Origin: Pararhizobium gei
Lineage (GTDB): Bacteria > Pseudomonadota > Alphaproteobacteria > Rhizobiales > Rhizobiaceae
Length of the DNA stretch: 64,000 bases
Assembly (NCBI RefSeq): GCF_029223885.1
Contig: NZ_CP119409.1
Span: forward strand, 2,568,001-2,632,000
Direction: 5' to 3'
Shown here: positions 17,644-27,605 of the stretch, piece after piece
How the letters are laid out: every line of letters begins with the position of its first letter
Numbering within the stretch: position 1 is the first letter of the stretch
Program-made: the position numbers and the translations under genes
Notes under the pieces: generated by a model
The model's input: only the letters and a program-made list of their open reading frames with translations
What the model was told of the DNA's origin: nothing
The model's database searches: none

Positions 17644-18282
17644 TCACTTCGTCAGGTTTTTGATAGCCTGCCGAAGGACCGGCAGAACCTCGTCCCCGAA
17701 CCATGGATTGCGCTTCAGCCACGCCGTGTTGCGCCAGCTTGGATGCGGCAACGGCAGAATGGCGGGCCGGCTGTTGGATCCGAAAAAGCCGCGCCAGTTG
17801 CGCACGGTCTCGGTCATCGTCGCCGCCTGCCGCCCGCCCAGATGAAAGGCCTGCGCATAGTGCCCGATCGCCAGCACCAGTTCGACCTGCGGCATCGCCT
17901 CCAGCACCGCCCGGCGCCAGAGTGGCGCGCATTCGCGTCGCGGCGGCAGGTCGCTGCCCTTGTCGTCATAGCCCGGAAAACAGAAGCCCATCGGCACGAT
18001 GGCAAATAGATCGCGGTTGTAGAACTGATCGCGGCTGACATCGAGCCATTGGCGAAGCCGGTCGCCGGACGCGTCGTCGAACGGCAGGCCGCTTTCATGC
18101 ACACGCAGGCCCGGAGCCTGCCCGGCGATCAGGATCCGGGCCGAGCCGGAGAGCACCGCCACCGGCCGCGGTTCGTGCGGCAACCGGAACGCCGTGCCGC
18201 GCAACGGCGTATCACGGCAAACCCGGCATGCGGCGATCGCCCGGCGCAGGGCCTCCAGCTCAGGCTCCCTATCCATTGGCAA
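17644..18282 (-). CDS. Uracil-DNA glycosylase family protein (Fe-S type)
   Basis: 212 residues of the UDG superfamily. LIAGQAPGLRVHESGLPF is motif A (GxAPG, without the acidic residue of family 4) and LPHPSWRN is the C-terminal HPS motif. Four Cys at 19, 22, 101 and 118 (CX2C and CX16C spacing) match the iron-sulphur ligands of family 4/5 enzymes. The Gln in place of Glu/Asp in motif A may alter catalysis. Its first 14 bases overlap the end of the thermonuclease gene on the same strand. Role: removal of deaminated bases from DNA (inferred from the family). Confidence 0.85.
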   Translation of the reverse strand: MPMDREPELEALRRAIAACRVCRDTPLRGTAFRLPHEPRPVAVLSGSARILIAGQAPGLRVHESGLPFDDASGDRLRQWLDVSRDQFYNRDLFAIVPMGFCFPGYDDKGSDLPPRRECAPLWRRAVLEAMPQVELVLAIGHYAQAFHLGGRQAATMTETVRNWRGFFGSNSRPAILPLPHPSWRNTAWLKRNPWFGDEVLPVLRQAIKNLTK

Positions 18283-18868
18283 TCCACGACCACAACCGCG
18301 TCAGCCAGTCCCGGACTGCCATCGCCAGAACCTCCCCCGGTCCCTCTTGTCCGTGCGGCCCGTCCTCCATGCCGCCATGGGTCTTTCTCCAGACGCGCGG
18401 CTTGTCAAAAGGCCCGGCCCACACACCAAGCCGCATGCGGCGCGCGTCGGCTTCCTCGGCTTGATAGTCACCGAAGGCGACGGCATAGCCGCTGGCAACC
18501 ATTGCCGCATTGAGGTCGCGCCCGCCGGCCTCGCACACACCCAGCAGGCGGCCGTAGCGGTCGTTCCCGTTTGTCCGGCACATTGCCGCAGCACCGGCGA
18601 TCAAGGCGCTGAGCCTGCCCCGCGCCTCCCGGCCGCAAGGCCAGCCGCCGCCGTCTTTCCGGCAGACCTGAAGCAATTCGGGCGCATCGATACCGGCCAG
18701 CCGGATCCGCTCCCGCGCAACAACGATGGTGTCGCCGTCGATCACCCTTGCCGCGCCGCCAAGCCGCCTTTGCCCGGCATCCTCAAGCCGGACCACGATC
18801 AGCCCGGCGAGCAGCAGCAGGGTCACCGTCAGCAGACCATTGCGGAGAATGCGCACCAGACGCCCCAT
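18269..18868 (-). CDS. Thermonuclease (SNase) family protein, membrane-anchored
   Basis: About 199 residues from ATG 18868 (MGRLVRILRNG...); the frame is open further to 18940. A hydrophobic anchor at about residues 10-25 is followed by a staphylococcal-nuclease-like domain: RVIDGDTIVV, RIRLAGIDAPEL (the Arg/Asp pair at the catalytic site), then DRYGRLLGVC and NAAMVASGYAVAF. The domain hydrolyses DNA or RNA in a Ca-dependent manner in characterised members. The stop overlaps the downstream glycosylase gene by 14 bases, indicating coupled translation. Confidence 0.85.
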   Translation of the reverse strand: MGRLVRILRNGLLTVTLLLLAGLIVVRLEDAGQRRLGGAARVIDGDTIVVARERIRLAGIDAPELLQVCRKDGGGWPCGREARGRLSALIAGAAAMCRTNGNDRYGRLLGVCEAGGRDLNAAMVASGYAVAFGDYQAEEADARRMRLGVWAGPFDKPRVWRKTHGGMEDGPHGQEGPGEVLAMAVRDWLTRLWSWIANG

Positions 18869-18996
18869 GTTTGATCCTGCCGTTCCCCTTGCCGTCCCCA
18901 TGAACGCCGCTCTTGTCGATGCCGCCGGGAAACGCAGCAACTTCTTAAGGATTCCTCTCTAGTGTTTAATGGATTCCGCTAAAGCGTAAAAAGATT

Positions 18997-20532
18997 ATGA
19001 CCACGGGCGTCAGCACCTCGACCGACAAGATCATTGTCGACAAGTCGCGCAGCCACCGCAACAAGGCGGTGTCGAAGGCTGTCCGCACGACCCGCGAGCG
19101 GTTGCAGGCCGGCGGATCGACCGCATCCGGTTTCGCCAGGGAAATGCTCGGCCTGCACGTCGATCAGGTTCTGCACGGCGCCATCGTCATGCCGATACTT
19201 CTCGCGCTGATCACCGGCGTCAGCATCTATCTTTCTCAACACCTCGACGTTGTCGCCTGGGGTCTTCTGACACTTTGCGTCCATGCTGTCGGCATTCTTC
19301 TGGCGCGCCGCGCCGCAAGCCGCGATATCACGGCGGAAAAGATCGTCTTCTGGCGCCGCCGCTTCTTGATTGTCCAGGCCCTGCTCGGCTGTTGTTGGGC
19401 AGCCTTCCTGTTCCAGGATTGCGACCGCTGCGGCCAGATGGAATATGAATTCTACAAGGGCGCCGTGCTGCTGATCGCGCTCGCGGTCACTGCGACCGGC
19501 ACCTTTATGTTGCGCGATGCACTGCTCGTCACCTTTTCGCCTGTTATCGTTGCACTCTGCGCGCTCGCCTTAAGGACGGGAAGCCCGGCCTATTACGCCC
19601 TGACGACCGTCATCGCCACGTCGCTTGTCTTCCTGATCTTCATGACCAACCGCATGCACAGGGCCAATATCCATATCCTGTCCATGCAGTCGGAAAAAGA
19701 CGACCTGATCGCCGAGCTCGAAGTCGCGAAATCCATGTCGGACGAGGCGCGCCGCCGGGCGGAAGAGGCGAACCTCGCCAAATCCCGCTTCCTCGCCTCC
19801 ATGTCGCACGAACTGCGCACGCCGTTGAACGCCATTCTCGGCTTCTCCGAGGTCATGTCGACGGAGGTTCTGGGACCGCTCAACAATCCGATCTACAAGG
19901 AATATACCGGCGACATCCATCGCTCGGGCCAGCATCTGCTCGACCTCATCAACGAGATCCTCGACCTCTCGCGCATCGAGGCGGGCAAATATGATCTGAA
20001 CGAAGAGGCCATCCATCTGGCGGAGATCACCGAGGACTGTATCGGCATGGTGCAGTTGCGGGCCCGCACCAAGAATATCAAGATCAGCGAACAGTTCGAG
20101 CGCGGCATGCCGGCTGTCTGGGCCGATGAAAAGGCGATGCGTCAGGTCACTCTCAACCTCCTGTCCAATGCGGTGAAATTCACCCCCTCCGGCGGCGAGA
20201 TTTCGGTCAAGGTCGGCTGGACGGCAGGCGGCGGTCAGTATCTCTCTATCAAGGACAATGGTCCGGGCATTCCCGAAGACGAAATTCCCGTCGTGCTCTC
20301 GGCCTTCGGCCAGGGCTCGATCGCCATAAAGAGCGCCGAACAGGGAACCGGCCTCGGCCTGCCGATCGTGCAGGCGATCCTTGCCAAGCACAATGGCGAT
20401 TTCATCCTGCGTTCCAAGCTGCGCGAAGGCACTGAAGCAATCGCCATTCTGCCCGCCAAGCGCGTGCTGCAAAGCATCCCCGCCGTCGAGGATGCTCCGA
20501 CCATCGAGCGCCGCAGACGAAGCTTCGCCTGA
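18997..20532 (+). CDS. Membrane sensor histidine kinase (PdhS/DivJ-like)
   Basis: 511 residues. Five or six hydrophobic segments at about residues 60-215 form the sensor region, followed by a coiled-coil linker and a kinase core: FLASMSHELRTPLNAILGF (phospho-acceptor His about 271), the N-box LNLLSNAVKFTPSGG, G1 DNGPGIP and G2 GTGLGLPI. The dimerisation region (IYKEYTGDIHRSGQHLLDLI) is most like the PleC/DivJ/PdhS group that phosphorylates DivK-type regulators in alphaproteobacteria. No response regulator is adjacent, so the partner is unknown. Confidence 0.88.
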   Translation: MTTGVSTSTDKIIVDKSRSHRNKAVSKAVRTTRERLQAGGSTASGFAREMLGLHVDQVLHGAIVMPILLALITGVSIYLSQHLDVVAWGLLTLCVHAVGILLARRAASRDITAEKIVFWRRRFLIVQALLGCCWAAFLFQDCDRCGQMEYEFYKGAVLLIALAVTATGTFMLRDALLVTFSPVIVALCALALRTGSPAYYALTTVIATSLVFLIFMTNRMHRANIHILSMQSEKDDLIAELEVAKSMSDEARRRAEEANLAKSRFLASMSHELRTPLNAILGFSEVMSTEVLGPLNNPIYKEYTGDIHRSGQHLLDLINEILDLSRIEAGKYDLNEEAIHLAEITEDCIGMVQLRARTKNIKISEQFERGMPAVWADEKAMRQVTLNLLSNAVKFTPSGGEISVKVGWTAGGGQYLSIKDNGPGIPEDEIPVVLSAFGQGSIAIKSAEQGTGLGLPIVQAILAKHNGDFILRSKLREGTEAIAILPAKRVLQSIPAVEDAPTIERRRRSFA

Positions 20533-20569
20533 CCTTCAGGCAATCTCGGCAAGGACTTGCAGTCGTTTG

Positions 20570-20956
20570 CTAAAGCTGCGCTTCGATCGCCGCCTTGTCG
20601 ATGATCGACCACACCGATGCGATCAGACCCTCACGGAATTCATAGAAGACATTTTCGGAGAATGAGACGCGCTTGCCGTTGACGAGCAGGCCGAACAAAA
20701 GCCCCTTCGGCGTGCAATCGAAGCTCAGACGGCTCGCTATATGGGGCGGATCGGCAATCAGCAGGCGGATATCGAAACGAAGATCCGGAATAGCGCGAAA
20801 ATCGTCCTCCAGCATGGCGCGATAGCCCGACAGGCCGATCCGTTTGCCGTTGTAATGGACGTCCTCCCCGACGAACCGCCGCAGGTTAGGCCAGTCCTGT
20901 TGGTTGAGGCAGCCAATATAGCCGCGGTAAAGGTCGCTGAGCTCTGCTTTCGTCAT
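20570..20956 (-). CDS. SnoaL/ester-cyclase-like NTF2-fold protein
   Basis: 128 residues from ATG 20956 (the frame is open upstream but that part is unlike protein). The sequence starts MTKAELSDLYRGYIGCLNQQDW and continues with MLEDDFRAIPDLRFDIRLLIAD and FYEFREGLIASVWSIID, which is the pattern of the SnoaL-like polyketide/ester cyclase family of small NTF2-fold proteins. Family members have very diverse activities and no substrate can be proposed. It lies downstream of the iron transporter ATPase gene with a gap of about 90 bases. Confidence 0.8.
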   Translation of the reverse strand: MTKAELSDLYRGYIGCLNQQDWPNLRRFVGEDVHYNGKRIGLSGYRAMLEDDFRAIPDLRFDIRLLIADPPHIASRLSFDCTPKGLLFGLLVNGKRVSFSENVFYEFREGLIASVWSIIDKAAIEAQL

Positions 20957-21045
20957 CACGGTCACCCTTGTTCCTGAAACCGGCATAAGGCAGCGAAGGT
21001 GTTCACCGGCCGGCCGTAACCCCCGGCGGCTCGCGGTGGCATTCG

Positions 21046-22104
21046 TCAGTCCGCAAGCACATGCGCTTCGCCTTGTACGCTGATCCGCACCCGGTCGCCG
21101 GGTTGCGGGATATCGAAGCCGACACAGCGGATCGACAGGAAGTCGGGCATGGCGCGATCCTTGCGGTCGATGCGCACCAGAACCATGCAATTGCCGCCGC
21201 CAAACTCGACATCATCGACATGGCCGGTCGGTCCATCGGAGACCGTCTCGACCGGCGCCGTTGCCAGGCGGATCTGTTCAGGGCGCAGCATGATGGTCGC
21301 CGGCCCGGCTTTCGAGGCCGACGCAACCGGAACCGGGCCGAGCAGGCAGCTTGCCAGGCCGGAAGCAATGGTCGCATCGAGCAGCACCGCCTCGCCGAGA
21401 AAGGTGGCGGTCTCGCGGTCGCGCGGCCTGCCGTAAAGCGATCGTGGCGAGCCGAATTGCACCAGTCGGCCTTGCCTGAGAACAGCGACTTTGTCGGCAA
21501 AGGACAGCGCCTCGGCCTGATCATGCGTCACCAGGATCGCCGTCGTGCCGGCAGCCCGCAAAACCCGCGCGACCGTTCGCCGCATCGTGTCACGCAGCCC
21601 GGTATCGAGCGCGGAAAAGGGCTCGTCGAGCAGCATCAAGCGTGGTTTCAAGGCCAAGGCCCGCGCCAGTGCAACACGCTGCTGCTGGCCGCCGGAGAGC
21701 TGATGCGGTCTGCGTCCGGCCATGACGGTTTCCAGTTCCACCATTTCCATCAGCTCGGTGATGCGCCGGGCACGATCGCTCGCCTGCCTTGCAATGCCGA
21801 AACCGATATTTTCGGCAACAGTGAGGTGTGGGAACAGTGCGCCGTCCTGCGATACGATGCCAATGCCGCGCTTGTGGGCCGGCACAAAGAAGCCGCTTCC
21901 CGCCAGTGGTTGACCGTCGAGAAAAAGGGATCCGCGATCCGGCGTCTCGAAGCCGGCGATGATGCGCAGCAACGTGGATTTGCCAGACCCGGAAGGGCCG
22001 ACGATTGCCGTGCGGCCACCTTTTTCGAGCGCCATGGAAACAGCATCCAGCGCCACGGCAGGACCGTAGGATTTGCTGATCCCGTCGATGGTCAGAAATG
22101 TCAT
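21046..22104 (-). CDS. Fe(III) ABC transporter ATP-binding protein (FbpC/AfuC-like)
   Basis: 352 residues: Walker [10 protein letters not shown], signature [15 protein letters not shown], Walker [12 protein letters not shown] and switch His in [10 protein letters not shown], then a C-terminal TOBE regulatory domain of about 110 residues. It is the energy subunit for the permease encoded immediately upstream; the ATG overlaps the permease stop by four bases. With the binding protein at 23810-24835 it forms a complete ferric-iron type importer transcribed binding protein, permease, ATPase. Confidence 0.92.
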   Translation of the reverse strand: MTFLTIDGISKSYGPAVALDAVSMALEKGGRTAIVGPSGSGKSTLLRIIAGFETPDRGSLFLDGQPLAGSGFFVPAHKRGIGIVSQDGALFPHLTVAENIGFGIARQASDRARRITELMEMVELETVMAGRRPHQLSGGQQQRVALARALALKPRLMLLDEPFSALDTGLRDTMRRTVARVLRAAGTTAILVTHDQAEALSFADKVAVLRQGRLVQFGSPRSLYGRPRDRETATFLGEAVLLDATIASGLASCLLGPVPVASASKAGPATIMLRPEQIRLATAPVETVSDGPTGHVDDVEFGGGNCMVLVRIDRKDRAMPDFLSIRCVGFDIPQPGDRVRISVQGEAHVLAD

Positions 22105-23768
22105 TGTCCGGCAGTCCGTCTGGATTGGCTGTAGAGAAGAAAGGTCAGGGGCAGCGACAGAACCACCATCATTACGGCATAGGGCGCTGCCGCGACATAG
22201 TCGATCTCGCTGGTCAGCGACCAGAATTTCGTCGCCAGCGTTTCCACGCCCGTCGGCGACAGCATCAGGGTTGCGGTGAGTTCATTGGTAATCCCGAGCG
22301 CCACCAGAGCGGTGCTCGTTGCAATGCCGGGCGCTGCCAGCCGCATGGTTGTCTGGCGCACAGCCTGGAACGGCGTGCGCCCAAGCGCCATGGCCGCTCG
22401 CTCGAGTTCGACAGGCGCCTGCGCGATGCTGCTGCGCAATCCGACCATGGCGCGCGGCAGGAACAGAAGCACATAAGCAAGGAACAGGGTCGCAAATGTC
22501 TGGTAAAGCGGCAGCACCAGCCGCACCGTGACGGTGACCAGGGCGAGCGCCACGACGACACCCGGCAGGGAGCCGACATAATAATGGCAGGCCTCGAAGA
22601 CTCGCTGCAGCCGGCCGGGAGCCCGCACCGAAAGCCAGGCCATGGGTGCGGCCGCAATGGTGGCCAGCACGCCGCCGGCCACGGCGAGAAAGATCGTCTG
22701 CCCGAACGCGCCGCCGACCAGGTCCAGCCGCCAGATCTCCGCGCCGCCGATGAACAGCCAGCGCGTCAGCGTCACGAAGGGAACACCGATGGAAAGAGCC
22801 GCGACCGTGATATGCAGCGCAAGCGCCGGCACGCGCATCCGGCCGAGCCGCCGCCGGTCCGCCGGTCGCGCAGCCCCGGAGCCGACCCGGGCATAGCGCT
22901 CGCCGCCGCGCAGCAACACTTCGACAAGAAGCAGAAGCAGGCAACAGGCAACGAGCACGCCCGCCAGCATATTCGCCGCCGGCCCGTTGAAGGCCGACTG
23001 GAACTGATCGACGATCGCCGTTGAAAACGTGTCGAAACGGATCATTACATAGAGCCCGTATTCCGCCAGGAGATGCAGTCCGACGAGCAGCGAGCCGCCG
23101 CAGATCGCCAGCCGCAGCTGCGGCAGAACCGCCCGGAAAAAGACCTCCCACGGATTGAGCCCGAGCGAAGCCGCCGCATCCTCGATGGCCGGGTCCAGCC
23201 GGCGAAGCTGCGCCGCTACCGGTAGGTAGAGAAAGGGAAAATAGGCGATGACCGAAACCAGAACGCCGGCGGGAAGTCCGTGCAGGCCGGGCACCAGGCT
23301 GACCCAGGCATAGCTGTGGACGAAGGCAGGGACCGCGAGCGGCGCGACCGCCAGCCAGGCCCACAGCCGCGCACCAGGCAGGTCCGTCCGCTCCGTCAGC
23401 CAGGCCAGGGCGACCGACAGGATGATCGCGATCGGGATAGTGGCGATTTCGAGCAGCGCCGTATTGATCAGCAACTCCCCGACGCGGCCGCGAAAAATCA
23501 GCCTCGCTGCGGTATCCCACCCGGTCTGGACCGAAACCCAGGCGATGAAGCCGAGCGGCAGCAAACTCACGATCGACACAAGCGCCGCAACGACGGTTAT
23601 CCAGAGATAGGGAATGCGGGCGCGGCCCCGCGCCACCGCGATCAGTCGCCGGACGGAGTTATGAGAATCGCTCGAAAACGCGGTAGCACTCAACGTCTCT
23701 GCTTTCAGGACACTGACATTCGCAACCCTTGGCAAGGCTGCGAATGTCGCCGGTTGCCCGGATGACAT
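22101..23768 (-). CDS. Fe(III) ABC transporter permease, fused dimer (FbpB/AfuB-like)
   Basis: 555 residues made of two homologous six-span permease halves (a fused pair, as usual for ferric-iron permeases). Each half has an EAA-loop: [23 protein letters not shown] in the first and [23 protein letters not shown] in the second. It sits in the cytoplasmic membrane and accepts substrate from the periplasmic binding protein. Spacing of about 40 bases separates it from the upstream binding-protein gene. Confidence 0.92.
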   Translation of the reverse strand: MSSGQPATFAALPRVANVSVLKAETLSATAFSSDSHNSVRRLIAVARGRARIPYLWITVVAALVSIVSLLPLGFIAWVSVQTGWDTAARLIFRGRVGELLINTALLEIATIPIAIILSVALAWLTERTDLPGARLWAWLAVAPLAVPAFVHSYAWVSLVPGLHGLPAGVLVSVIAYFPFLYLPVAAQLRRLDPAIEDAAASLGLNPWEVFFRAVLPQLRLAICGGSLLVGLHLLAEYGLYVMIRFDTFSTAIVDQFQSAFNGPAANMLAGVLVACCLLLLLVEVLLRGGERYARVGSGAARPADRRRLGRMRVPALALHITVAALSIGVPFVTLTRWLFIGGAEIWRLDLVGGAFGQTIFLAVAGGVLATIAAAPMAWLSVRAPGRLQRVFEACHYYVGSLPGVVVALALVTVTVRLVLPLYQTFATLFLAYVLLFLPRAMVGLRSSIAQAPVELERAAMALGRTPFQAVRQTTMRLAAPGIATSTALVALGITNELTATLMLSPTGVETLATKFWSLTSEIDYVAAAPYAVMMVVLSLPLTFLLYSQSRRTAGQ

Positions 23769-23809
23769 GACCTAAGCGGACAAATCCGTTCAGGTTTGCG
23801 TTCTGCCTA

Positions 23810-24835
23810 TCACAGCAGACCGGCAGCCGTCATCATGTCTGTCACTTTGGCGCTGTTGAGCGATGCCGGATCGACCTTCGGATAGTTCAGATCCGCCAGC
23901 GGGGTCAGCGCCGCATTGGACGCTTCGCCGTTCGAGACCGTATATTCGAAGGACGTGCCTTCCCTCAGGACCGCCTGACCGCCCTTGCCGGTCAGCCATT
24001 TCAGGAATGTCTGGGCATGTTCCTTGTGCTGGCTGGCGGCTAGTATGCCGCCGCCCGAAATGCTGACGAAAGCGCCCGGATCCTGACTCTTGAAATAATG
24101 CAGCCCGATGTTCTGGCTGTTCTCGCCGGTCTTCGCCTGGTCGCCGAAATAGTAGTAGTGATAGATCACCGCCCCCTCGACCTCACCGGCATTGACCGCC
24201 TTCATCGCGGTCGAGTTGCCCTTGTAGGCGGTAAAATTCTCCTTCATCGCCGCCAGCCAGGACGCGGTCGTTTCCTCGCCCTTCAACGCCAGAAGCGCGC
24301 TGACGATCGCCTGGAAATCGGCGCCGGCTGGAGATGCGGCCCAACGGCCCTTCCAGCTTGGATCGGCAAGGTCCAGCAGCGACTTCGGCAGCTTGTCTTC
24401 GGTCAGCTTGGTCTTGTCATAGGCAAAGACGGTCGAGCGGGCAGCGACACCGATCCAGTGGCCGTTCGAGGGCTGGAAATCCTTCGGCACCTGGGCCAGC
24501 GTTTCGGCTGCTACGGGTTCGAAGAGCCCTGCCCCGTCGACGAGCGCCATGGCCGGGGAGTTTTCGGTGAGAAAAACGTCGGCCGGCGATGCAGCGCCTT
24601 CCTGAACGATCTGGTTGGCGAATTCCATGTCGCTGCCTTTGCGCAGCGTCACGGGAATGCCCGTCTCCTTGGTAAAGGCTTCCGCCCAGGCAACGCCGAG
24701 GCTTTCATGCTGGGCATTGTAGACCACGATGCCGATGTCATCCTGCGCCAGGGCGATGGAAGCCCCCACGGGCAAGGTTGCAAACACGGCAGCCAGGACG
24801 GCGGCGCCAGCGGAGCGGGAGACGGGAATGGTCAT
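23810..24835 (-). CDS. Fe(III) ABC transporter substrate-binding protein (FbpA/AfuA-like)
   Basis: 341 residues with a signal peptide (cleavage near SIALAQ). The mature protein starts IGIVVYNAQHESL and contains DVFLTENSPAM and the tyrosine-rich AVIYHYYYFGDQ, matching the paired Tyr ligands of ferric-binding proteins of the transferrin-like FbpA class. It delivers iron to the permease and ATPase encoded downstream. A Fur/RirA/Irr type control would be expected but no clear box was identified upstream. Confidence 0.9.
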   Translation of the reverse strand: MTIPVSRSAGAAVLAAVFATLPVGASIALAQDDIGIVVYNAQHESLGVAWAEAFTKETGIPVTLRKGSDMEFANQIVQEGAASPADVFLTENSPAMALVDGAGLFEPVAAETLAQVPKDFQPSNGHWIGVAARSTVFAYDKTKLTEDKLPKSLLDLADPSWKGRWAASPAGADFQAIVSALLALKGEETTASWLAAMKENFTAYKGNSTAMKAVNAGEVEGAVIYHYYYFGDQAKTGENSQNIGLHYFKSQDPGAFVSISGGGILAASQHKEHAQTFLKWLTGKGGQAVLREGTSFEYTVSNGEASNAALTPLADLNYPKVDPASLNSAKVTDMMTAAGLL

Positions 24836-24937
24836 GAAAGCCTCATCGATTTCTTAAAGGGTTCGGGCAGTCCGGCTGCACCCCTACAGAATCATGATGC
24901 GGTTGGTCAACTTTGGATGCGCCAAGAGCAACGGGCT

Positions 24938-24959
24938 GCGCTCACATTAAATTGAGCGC
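24938..24959. other. Perfect dyad between dgkA and the iron-binding protein gene
   Basis: GCGCTCA (24938-24944) and TGAGCGC (24953-24959) are separated by eight AT-rich bases. It lies 24 bases past the dgkA stop and about 100 bases upstream of the ferric-binding-protein start. It may be a dgkA terminator (no clear T-run) or an operator; the sequence does not decide. Confidence 0.4.
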
Positions 24960-24982
24960 CGACGGCGTCGCATCTGTCGGTC

Positions 24983-25393
24983 TCAGATACCGAAGAAGGG
25001 CGACACGATCACCACGTAGCCGGCATAGCCGGCATTGGCGAGGATGACGCACAGGCAGGCGAGCGAGCCGAGATCCTTGGCATTCTTGCCCATCTCTGAA
25101 ATTTCTGGCGACACCCGGTCCACGATCTCCTCGATCGCCGTGTTCAGCGCCTCGAACGCGACCATCAGCAGGAAGAGCACGAGCATGGCGACATATTGGA
25201 AGAATGTCGCGCCGACGGCGATGAATGCGATCATCGCGACGGCGAAGCCCCCCAGTTCGTGGCGAAACGCAGCTTCGCCGAGCAGGCGCCGGGCACCGCC
25301 AATCGAATAGGTGGCTGCAGCAAAGAAATGCGCGATCCCCGTCAGCTTCTTTACCGGCTTGCTCATCCCGCGATAGTCCTCGTCCAGATACAT
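24983..25393 (-). CDS. dgkA: Diacylglycerol kinase (prokaryotic DgkA)
   Basis: 136 residues from ATG 25393. A short soluble N-terminus, then [16 protein letters not shown] and the core [32 protein letters not shown], the signature of the trimeric integral-membrane kinase; three hydrophobic spans follow the expected pattern. It phosphorylates diacylglycerol to phosphatidate, recycling lipid released during synthesis of membrane-derived glucans. The frame is open upstream to 25531 but those residues are not part of the family. Confidence 0.92.
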   Translation of the reverse strand: MYLDEDYRGMSKPVKKLTGIAHFFAAATYSIGGARRLLGEAAFRHELGGFAVAMIAFIAVGATFFQYVAMLVLFLLMVAFEALNTAIEEIVDRVSPEISEMGKNAKDLGSLACLCVILANAGYAGYVVIVSPFFGI

Positions 25394-25533
25394 GTTTGCT
25401 CCACGCGTTTTCAATGAGCGCCAGGGAACATGCGATACTGACGCCAGCCTGAATACGGCGTGAATATTGGCCGGTGAAGACCCGGCCAAACATCGCCGCA
25501 CCGGAATAGGCGAGAAGGCAGGTCCTATCAAGC

Positions 25534-25557
25534 CAAAAGGTCCGGTGCGGCCTTTTG
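25534..25557 (-). terminator. Hairpin downstream of cobT
   Basis: CAAAAGG (25534-25540) pairs with CCTTTTG (25551-25557) around a ten-base loop, 47 bases past the cobT stop. No separate T-run follows, so it is a weak candidate. Confidence 0.35.
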
Positions 25558-25603
25558 ATCGGCGGGTTTACGGTGTCCACGGCCTTTGAAATGGAAAGCG
25601 CAA

Positions 25604-26620
25604 TCAGATCTTGTTGCTGACGCCCGCCTGCGCGAAGGTCGCCATGCCGGAATGGCATGCGGCCGCCGCCTTGACGATACCGGCCGCAAGGGCTGCCCCC
25701 GTCCCCTCGCCGAGCCGCATGCCCAGCGCCAGAAGCGGCGTCTTGCCGAGCATCTCGATCGCCTTCATGTGCCCCGGTTCGCCTGACACATGGCCGATCA
25801 GGCAATGGTCGAGCGCCGCGGGATTGGCAGCCTGAAGGATCGCGGCCGCCGCCGTCGCCACATACCCGTCGATGATCACCGGAATCTGCTGCATCCTTGC
25901 GGCGATGATCGCGCCTGCCATGGCCGCGATCTCGCGTCCGCCAAGGCGCCTGAGCACTTCCAGCGGGTCGGACAGATGCGCCGAATGCAGCGCCACGGCT
26001 GTCTCCACCGCCGCGATCTTGCGCGAGAGAACCTCGCCCTGCGACCCGGTTCCGGGGCCGACCCAGTCCTGCGCCGTGCCGCCATAGAGCGCCAGGTTGA
26101 TCGCCGCCGCGATCGTCGTGTTGCCGATCCCCATTTCGCCGATGCACAGGAGGTCGGTGCCGCCGGCGACCGCCTCCATGCCAAACGCCATGGTCGCTGC
26201 GCAGTCGCGCTCTGACAGGGCTGCGTCCTCGGTAATGTCGGCCGTCGGATATTCCAGTGCCAGGTCGAAAACCTTCAGCCCGAGATCGTGGCTGACGCAG
26301 ATCTGGTTGATGGCAGCACCCCCGGCCGCGAAGTTCTCGACCATCTGCGCGGTGACCGATGGCGGGAACGGCGTGACGCCCTGCTTGGTCACGCCGTGAT
26401 TGCCGGCGAAGATCGCCACCAGCGGCCGGTTGACGGCCGGTGCCCGGCCCGTCCAGGCCGCCAGCCAGAAAGCGATCTCCTCCAGCCGGCCAAGCGCGCC
26501 CGGCGGCTTGGTCAGTTGCGCGTCACGCTCGCGCGCCGCCGCAAGGGCTGCGCCATCGGGACCGGGCAGACTGCGCAGCAATGCGCGGAAATCGTCAAAC
26601 GGCAGACCGCTGGCACTCAT
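25604..26620 (-). CDS. cobT: Nicotinate-nucleotide:dimethylbenzimidazole phosphoribosyltransferase CobT
   Basis: 338 residues. KPPGALGRLEEIAFWLA near the N-terminus is the family signature, IFAGNHGVTKQGVTPFP the substrate-binding segment, and LGEGTGAALA near the C-terminus the phosphate-binding loop. It forms alpha-ribazole phosphate for the lower ligand of cobalamin. It is divergent from cobS, the next enzyme that consumes alpha-ribazole, with 169 bases between the two starts; no cobalamin riboswitch was recognised in that gap. Confidence 0.95.
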   Translation of the reverse strand: MSASGLPFDDFRALLRSLPGPDGAALAAARERDAQLTKPPGALGRLEEIAFWLAAWTGRAPAVNRPLVAIFAGNHGVTKQGVTPFPPSVTAQMVENFAAGGAAINQICVSHDLGLKVFDLALEYPTADITEDAALSERDCAATMAFGMEAVAGGTDLLCIGEMGIGNTTIAAAINLALYGGTAQDWVGPGTGSQGEVLSRKIAAVETAVALHSAHLSDPLEVLRRLGGREIAAMAGAIIAARMQQIPVIIDGYVATAAAAILQAANPAALDHCLIGHVSGEPGHMKAIEMLGKTPLLALGMRLGEGTGAALAAGIVKAAAACHSGMATFAQAGVSNKI

Positions 26621-26789
26621 GTCGTCATCCTCTTGATCATCATCGGTCCGGGCGCTGCGCCCGGCAAAGCTGCCCTCTCATAATGGCCCGCATTGAATCG
26701 GGCAACGGCATTTGCGCCCTCTCCGGTCGCTGGCGCATGATCGGCAGCATCACATCGATTCGCGAGGGGCGGATCGCCGGGGAGACACT

Positions 26790-27578
26790 ATGTTCGATAT
26801 CCGCGAGTTCATCGACGATCTGGCGCGCTCCGTGGCGTTCCTCAGCCGCATCCATATGCCGCAACGCCATTTCGTCGGTTTCGACGGCCGTCTCAGCCGC
26901 GCCGTCCGGGCTTTCCCGCTCGCCGGCATACTGATCGTGCTGCCGGCCGCGGCCCTCGTTTCCGTGTTCAGCGCCATCGGTGCATCGCCTCTCTTCACCG
27001 CCTTCACCGCCATCGCCGTGCAGGCTCTGATCACTGGCGCCCTGCACGAGGACGGGCTCGGCGATACGGCAGACGGGCTCGGCGGCGGCAGGACCAGGGA
27101 AAGCGCGCTGATCATCATGAAGGACAGCCGCATCGGCTCCTATGGCGCGGTCGCGCTGATCCTCTCATTCGGCCTCAGAAGCTCCGCCCTTGCCGCTGTC
27201 ATCCCGTTGCTTTCGCCCAGCGGCGCCGGCCTGCTCGTGCTGGCAGTCGCCGCAATCAGCCGCACGGCCATGGTCTGGCACTGGTCGAAGCTGCCGCCCG
27301 CCCGCCGCGACGGCGTCGCCGCCTCGGCCGGCGAGCCGGACGCCACGGCTGCAAATGTCGCCCTCGGGCTCGGCATCGTCTCGGCGGCCCTGCTTCTGCT
27401 TCTCTCCGGCGCGCCCCTGCTGGCCGTCGTCCTGGCCATCGCCGCCTCCGCTGCAACGGTCGCCGCCTTCCATCCGATCGTCGACGGCAAGATCGGCGGC
27501 TACACCGGCGACACGATCGGCGCGACCCAGCAGTTAACAGAAATCGCCGTTCTCGCCGCCCTTGCGCTGACCGTCTGA
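26790..27578 (+). CDS. cobS: Adenosylcobinamide-GDP ribazoletransferase CobS
   Basis: 262 residues of a polytopic membrane protein. The signature GALHEDGLGDTADGLGGGRTRESALIIMKDSRIGSYGA is clear, with the DGxxDxxDG metal-binding motif. It joins alpha-ribazole to adenosylcobinamide-GDP, the last step of cobalamin assembly at the inner membrane. ATG 26790 is preceded by GGGGAGA; the longer open frame is rejected. Its partner cobT is transcribed divergently. Confidence 0.95.
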   Translation: MFDIREFIDDLARSVAFLSRIHMPQRHFVGFDGRLSRAVRAFPLAGILIVLPAAALVSVFSAIGASPLFTAFTAIAVQALITGALHEDGLGDTADGLGGGRTRESALIIMKDSRIGSYGAVALILSFGLRSSALAAVIPLLSPSGAGLLVLAVAAISRTAMVWHWSKLPPARRDGVAASAGEPDATAANVALGLGIVSAALLLLLSGAPLLAVVLAIAASAATVAAFHPIVDGKIGGYTGDTIGATQQLTEIAVLAALALTV

Positions 27579-27605
27579 AACGCCGATATAAATTCAAGCT
27601 TCATT

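Noticed and set aside
22098..23024. Plus-strand open frame opposite the iron permease
   Set aside because: Antisense shadow of an obvious two-domain permease.
26621..26789. Cobalamin riboswitch between cobT and cobS
   Set aside because: No B12-box-like element or long structured leader was found in 169 bases.
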